Below, piece after piece: positions 6,606 to 9,309 of a stretch of 9,309 nucleotides of DNA (its first letter is position 1; each line of letters opens with the position of its first letter). The DNA is taken from positions 1 to 9,309 of the forward strand of contig JAUWLN010000065.1 of NCBI GenBank assembly GCA_030613665.1, written 5' to 3'. Made by a program: the position numbers and the translations under genes. The stretch comes from Dehalococcoidia bacterium (GTDB lineage: Bacteria; Chloroflexota; Dehalococcoidia; Dehalococcoidales; RBG-16-60-22). The notes under the pieces are model-generated. The model made no database searches. It saw only the letters and a program-made list of their open reading frames with translations, and was not told where the DNA came from.

Positions 6606-7422
6606 ATTCTTCTTCGCTGGCAGATTCGTCACTGATACCAGTAGACTCCTCCGGCAACACTTCTATTTCGTCGCCACCGATGATGGTATAACCGGATTCC
6701 TCCGATAATATTTCCTCAATTTCGGACTCCATTTTGAAGACCTTTTCATCAACATAAGGCTTGATTTCCTCCGCCCCTTTGGAGGGAAAGGACAGTTTTC
6801 CTATCTGGCTCGGGTCCTGATAGGTCTCCTGGATGATGACGGTCATCGTTTCTTCGGTAGAGCCCACCACGGCTACTGAATATTTATTACCCTCCCCCAT
6901 TAGCTTGACCAAGCGCCGCCCGTGTTTCGGGTCAACATGCCCGACATACTGCCCGAGGTCATCCTCAACAACCAGACGGGTGCCGTCTGTTTTGAGAAGC
7001 AGCTCGTCGCCGGCAACAAGGCGGGCACGTACCTGCGTTGGCGCCAGGTGGTGCAGGTTCACCACCCCGGCCTTGCCTATATCTTCAATGAACCGGTTCG
7101 GCTCCACTTTCCGCGCCGTGCCCTCGGCAGTGACCTTTGCCTCACCGAGATAGTTCAGGCGCTGCAGATTCTTCCTGGCAATGGCATTGAAAGGGTCAAG
7201 CGCGGCCGTACGGCGGTAGGCTTCCCTCGACTGCTGATACTCGCCCAGTTCCATATGAGCACGGCCCAGGCGGTTCCAGGCTTCAACATCATTGAGAAAG
7301 TCCTCAAGTATTGCCCTGTTGGCGGCGATTGCCTCCCGCCAACGACCCTGCATCGCCAGGTCGATAGCCTGCTTGGTGCGCTGCCGTTTCAGGCTCGCCA
7401 GTCTTTCTTCCTGGTACGTCAT
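6604..7422 (-). CDS. TPR-repeat protein with uncharacterised beta-rich C-terminal domain
   Basis: Protein of 272 residues with no signal peptide or membrane segment, so probably cytosolic. Residues ~15-95 hold about two to two and a half tetratricopeptide repeats (GRWREAIAANRAILEDFLND; AWNRLGRAHMELGEYQQSRE; AYRRTAALDPFNAIARKNLQ), a protein-binding scaffold. Residues ~109-215 form a second, likely beta-rich domain (VRARLVAGDELLLKTDG, GQYVGHVDPKHGRRLVKLM, KYSVAVVGSTEETMTVIIQE). I do not recognise it with confidence; it faintly resembles a HIRAN fold. The last ~55 residues are very acidic. I chose the ATG at 7422 because GGGGGAG ends 5 nt before it; a TTG one codon upstream would be too close. 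The gene is first in the TPR-gyrA-SDR operon. Its function is unknown; position next to gyrA hints at, but does not prove, a DNA-related role. Confidence 0.88.
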   Translation of the reverse strand: MTYQEERLASLKRQRTKQAIDLAMQGRWREAIAANRAILEDFLNDVEAWNRLGRAHMELGEYQQSREAYRRTAALDPFNAIARKNLQRLNYLGEAKVTAEGTARKVEPNRFIEDIGKAGVVNLHHLAPTQVRARLVAGDELLLKTDGTRLVVEDDLGQYVGHVDPKHGRRLVKLMGEGNKYSVAVVGSTEETMTVIIQETYQDPSQIGKLSFPSKGAEEIKPYVDEKVFKMESEIEEILSEESGYTIIGGDEIEVLPEESTGISDESASEEE

Positions 7423-7427
7423 CAAAT

Positions 7428-7434
7428 CTCCCCC
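7428..7434 (-). promoter_or_regulatory. Ribosome binding site of the TPR gene
   Basis: The minus strand reads GGGGGAG here, with a 5-nt spacer before the ATG at 7422. From the alternative TTG at 7425 the spacer would be only 2 nt, so the ATG is preferred. Confidence 0.65.
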
Positions 7435-7455
7435 ACAAAACGCCCCATTGTAAGC

Positions 7456-7480
7456 ATTATATTCTACATTAAACGGTCAA
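7456..7480 (-). promoter_or_regulatory. Candidate promoter of the TPR-gyrA-SDR operon
   Basis: On the minus strand there is a perfect TATAAT (-10) at 7461-7456, and TTGACC upstream at 7480-7475. The spacer between them is only 13 nt, shorter than the 16-18 nt norm. The true -35 may therefore be a weaker A/T-rich hexamer, or the site may need an activator. Transcription would start near 7449, giving a leader of about 27 nt. Confidence 0.4.
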
Positions 7481-7506
7481 ATTTAACAAGAGGATTTTGT
7501 ATTTAT

Positions 7507-7536
7507 TTGACGAACGGCTTATGCAGTAGATAAAAT
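7507..7536 (+). promoter_or_regulatory. Sigma70-type promoter of nfu
   Basis: TTGACG (-35, 5 of 6 consensus bases) at 7507-7512 and TAAAAT (-10, 5 of 6) at 7531-7536 are separated by 18 nt. The predicted start near 7543 gives a short leader ending in the ribosome binding site AGGAG (7559-7563). The site faces away from the leftward operon promoter; the two -35 elements lie about 27 bp apart. Confidence 0.6.
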
Positions 7537-7570
7537 AGTAAAAGGAGCAATTGTTAACAGGAGTTTTGTG

Positions 7571-7789
7571 ATGCAGGATAAAGTTACCGAGGTACTGGAC
7601 CAGATTCGTCCCCAGCTACAGGGGGACGGCGGGGATGTGGAACTGGTTGAAGTCAATGACGGCACCGTTAAGGTCAGATTAACCGGTGCCTGCGCTGGTT
7701 GCCCGATGTCCACCATGACGCTCAAGATGGGAATTGAGAAAATCCTGAAAGAGCAGATACCGGAAGTAAAGGAAGTGGTATCGGTTTAG
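7571..7789 (+). CDS. NifU-like (Nfu-type) iron-sulfur cluster scaffold protein
   Basis: Small protein of 72 residues, essentially a stand-alone NifU C-terminal domain. These proteins carry or assemble [4Fe-4S] clusters for delivery to apo-enzymes in the cytosol. The family signature is complete: VTEVLDQIRPQLQGDGGDVEL near 5-25, then GACAGCPMSTMTLK with the CxxC pair Cys41 and Cys44, and a helix ending in IPEVKEVVSV. I chose the ATG at 7571 because AGGAG (7559-7563) stands 7 nt before it; the GTG one codon upstream (7568) has a 4-nt spacer and is possible. The gene is monocistronic, has its own promoter, and ends 17 bp from the convergent lysC stop. No isc or suf genes are nearby. It could supply clusters to Fe-S enzymes such as the neighbouring radical SAM protein, but no sequence link shows that. 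Confidence 0.93.
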   Translation: MQDKVTEVLDQIRPQLQGDGGDVELVEVNDGTVKVRLTGACAGCPMSTMTLKMGIEKILKEQIPEVKEVVSV

Positions 7790-7806
7790 CGTAGCCGGGC
7801 AACCGT

Positions 7807-9024
7807 CTATTCCTCTTCGATTTCAAACGCCCGGTGCAGGGTGCGCACGGCCTCTTTGACCTGGTCAGCGTTAATGATACAGGTTATCCGTATTTCCGAG
7901 GTCGTAATCAGCTGTATATTAATCTTTTTCTCACTGAGGGTGTTGAACATTCGGGCCGCAAAGCCGGTGGTATTCTGCATCCCGGTACCAATGATGCTCA
8001 CCGCGCCAAGGGTATCATCGCTGGCACATTCGCTTGAGCCAATCTGCGCGGCAATCGGCTTGACCACTTCCATCGCCCGGGCAAGGTCGCTCTTGAACAC
8101 GGTAAAAGTCAGGTCAGTGATGCCCTGAATGCTGGCGTTCTGCACAATGGTATCCACGCTGATTCCCGCCTTGGCGAGGGGCCCGAAGATGCTGGCGGCA
8201 ATTCCGGGGCGGTCCGGGACGCCGACCACGGTTATCTTACCTATGTCAAGGTTATGGGCGATGCTTCTGACCTTATTCCGAACTTCCATTGCTACCCCTC
8301 CGTGTATTAAAGTCCCTGGACTTTCGTTGAAGCTGGAAGCGACCAGTATGGGGATATTGAACAGCTCCCCGAGCTCCACCGCCCGCGGGTGCATCACTTT
8401 CGCCCCATAGGTCGCCAGCTCCAGCATCTCCTCGTAGTGTATCTCGCCACGAGGCTTCGCTTCCGGAACCAGACGAGGGTCAACGTTGTACACCCCTTCC
8501 ACATCGGTGTAAATATGGCACTCCTTTGCCCCCAGACTGGCTGCCAGAGCGACGGCGGTGGTATCCGAGCCGCCCCTCCCCAGCGTGGTGACGTCCATGT
8601 CCTCGGTGATGCCCTGAAAGCCGGCCACGATGACGATATTGCCCTTCTCCAGCTCTCTGACCACCCGCTTGGGTTCGATTTTGAGGATGCGCGCCCGGCT
8701 GTAAGCAGCATCGGTGCGAATTCCCGCCTGAGCGCCGCTGAGGCTGATGGCCGGATAGCCCATGCTGTGCAGCGCCATGGCCAGCAGGGTGGTGGTAACC
8801 ACCTCGCCGGTGGAGAGCAGGACATCCAGCTCGCGGTTATCCGGCTTCTCCGAGAGCTGGTCGGCCAGCTCTATCAACTCATCGGTGGTGTCCCCCATCG
8901 CCGACACGACCACCACCACCTGGTTGCCCTCGTCTTTGGTGCGGGCAATGCGCCTGGCCACGTTCTTGATGCACCCGGCATCAGCGACCGAGGTCCCACC
9001 GTATTTCTGCACGATTAAAGACAT
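7807..9024 (-). CDS. lysC: Aspartate kinase with C-terminal tandem ACT domains
   Basis: Phosphorylates L-aspartate with ATP to 4-phospho-L-aspartate, the first step to lysine, threonine, methionine and diaminopimelate. The 405-residue length matches the monofunctional LysC class; there is no fused homoserine dehydrogenase. The amino-acid kinase domain starts with KYGGTSV (7-13). It includes VVVSAMGDTTDELI, LLSTGEVVTT, the glycine-rich LGRGGSDTTAVALAA (148-162), YTDVEGVYNVDPR and YGAKVMHPRAVE. Two ACT domains follow, about 264-325 and 342-405 (VPDRPGIAASIFGPLAKAGI; IIGTGMQNTTGFAARMF; INIQLITTSEIRITCII), so feedback control by lysine and/or threonine is expected. The ATG directly abuts the apgM stop (TAGATG), so translation is likely coupled. 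A strong internal ribosome binding site at codon 246 may start a separate regulatory subunit. No lysine riboswitch can be seen, since the operon start is outside the window. Confidence 0.97.
   Translation of the reverse strand: MSLIVQKYGGTSVADAGCIKNVARRIARTKDEGNQVVVVVSAMGDTTDELIELADQLSEKPDNRELDVLLSTGEVVTTTLLAMALHSMGYPAISLSGAQAGIRTDAAYSRARILKIEPKRVVRELEKGNIVIVAGFQGITEDMDVTTLGRGGSDTTAVALAASLGAKECHIYTDVEGVYNVDPRLVPEAKPRGEIHYEEMLELATYGAKVMHPRAVELGELFNIPILVASSFNESPGTLIHGGVAMEVRNKVRSIAHNLDIGKITVVGVPDRPGIAASIFGPLAKAGISVDTIVQNASIQGITDLTFTVFKSDLARAMEVVKPIAAQIGSSECASDDTLGAVSIIGTGMQNTTGFAARMFNTLSEKKINIQLITTSEIRITCIINADQVKEAVRTLHRAFEIEEE
8287..8301 (-). promoter_or_regulatory. Internal ribosome binding site and ATG for a putative LysC beta subunit
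   Basis: Within lysC the minus strand reads GGAGGGG (8301-8295), TAGCA, then ATG (8289-8287). That is a strong Shine-Dalgarno sequence with 5-nt spacing before in-frame codon Met246. Initiation here would give a 160-residue protein containing just the two ACT domains and a short lead-in. Bacillus subtilis aspartokinase II and Corynebacterium LysC make an alpha2beta2 enzyme by this in-frame internal start, at nearly the same residue. Production in this organism is inferred. Confidence 0.6.
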
Positions 9025-9309
9025 CTAGCCATCCGCCTTCTGAATGAGTCTTTCCATTATTTTATACCCTTTCTCCAGGGAAAGGCCAGTTCCTTTAGCT
9101 TCCGCCTCGGTAAATCTGCCGGCGCCATTTGGCGTCACCTCTTTCCCCCAGAGGAGAAAGGGCACCGGGTCATCGGTGTGGGTCTGCAGCGTAATGGGGG
9201 TGGGGTGGTCGGGCATAATTAACAGGCGGATATCGCCCGGAAAAGAACGCAGCCGGCTTACCACCTCGCCGTCAATTTTCTGAATGGCTTCGATTTTAGC
9301 ATCTATGGC
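9025..9309 (-). CDS. ApgM-type 2,3-bisphosphoglycerate-independent phosphoglycerate mutase homologue, C-terminal end, truncated by window edge
   Basis: Ninety-four codons are visible; the frame is open to base 9309, so the ATG at 9264 is an internal codon. The end matches the alkaline-phosphatase-superfamily phosphoglycerate mutases of archaeal type (ApgM, COG3635). It has AIDAKIEAIQKIDGEVV, then RLLIMPDHPTPITLQTHTDD and DPVPFLLW. The HTxxPVPF signature carries a predicted metal-ligand His. The C-terminal helix GLSLEKGYKIMERLI is also typical. The classical reaction is 3-phosphoglycerate to 2-phosphoglycerate. Members found beside aspartate-pathway genes have also been proposed to replace homoserine kinase, and direct abutment to lysC makes that worth considering. 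The family is confident; the activity is undecided from this fragment. Confidence 0.85.
   Translation of the reverse strand, partial: AIDAKIEAIQKIDGEVVSRLRSFPGDIRLLIMPDHPTPITLQTHTDDPVPFLLWGKEVTPNGAGRFTEAEAKGTGLSLEKGYKIMERLIQKADG

Noticed and set aside
7541..7571. Upstream AAAGGAGC with TTG forming a 6-codon leader ending in TGATG before nfu
   Set aside because: The spacer is only 3 nt and the frame too short to judge; the nearby AGGAG-ATG pair explains nfu translation.
7783..7805. Inverted repeat CGGTT / AACCG between the convergent nfu and lysC ends
   Set aside because: Only a 5-bp stem with a 13-nt loop and no T-tract; not a credible terminator.
8389..9018. Open frame of 209 codons on the + strand opposite lysC
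   Set aside because: It is antisense to conserved aspartokinase motifs and has no protein-like signature.

Overview
The window is a compact bacterial housekeeping segment with moderately high GC and short intergenic gaps. The genes are the 3' part of dnaK, a TIGR03960-type radical SAM gene, a short-chain dehydrogenase (SDR), gyrA, a TPR-domain gene, a small NifU-type Fe-S scaffold, a lysC aspartate kinase and the 3' end of an apgM-type phosphoglycerate mutase homologue. This gene content and the lysC/apgM pairing remind me of Chloroflexota, especially Dehalococcoidia-like genomes. That is an impression from gene content only, because no rRNA or taxon-specific marker is present. I see no prophage, transposase, CRISPR array, tRNA or rRNA.

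Layout. Positions 1-1095 (+) encode the end of DnaK. Positions 1096-1474 are the only sizeable non-coding gap. It holds four hairpins with related purine/pyrimidine cores, a mix of terminators and a REP-like palindrome. Positions 1475-3307 (+) encode the radical SAM protein, which starts at TTG behind a good ribosome binding site. It ends tail-to-tail with the SDR gene, and the two stop codons share bases 3305-3306. A leftward operon then covers 7422 to 3304 in the order TPR gene, gyrA, SDR. The TPR-gyrA gap is 13 nt, and gyrA overlaps the SDR gene by ATGA. A 148-bp divergent region (7423-7570) holds plausible promoters for that operon and for the rightward nfu gene (7571-7789). A second leftward operon, apgM then lysC, enters from the right edge with the TAG of apgM directly abutting the ATG of lysC.

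How the genes work together. GyrA supercoils DNA and is co-transcribed with a TPR protein of unknown role and an oxidoreductase. LysC opens the aspartate pathway to lysine, threonine and methionine. Its ApgM-like neighbour could be a glycolytic mutase or the proposed substitute for homoserine kinase. 

The strongest non-obvious signal is inside lysC. A strong Shine-Dalgarno sequence stands 5 nt before an in-frame ATG at codon 246, matching the known separate translation of the ACT-domain beta subunit in some aspartokinases. No wholly new system is evident.
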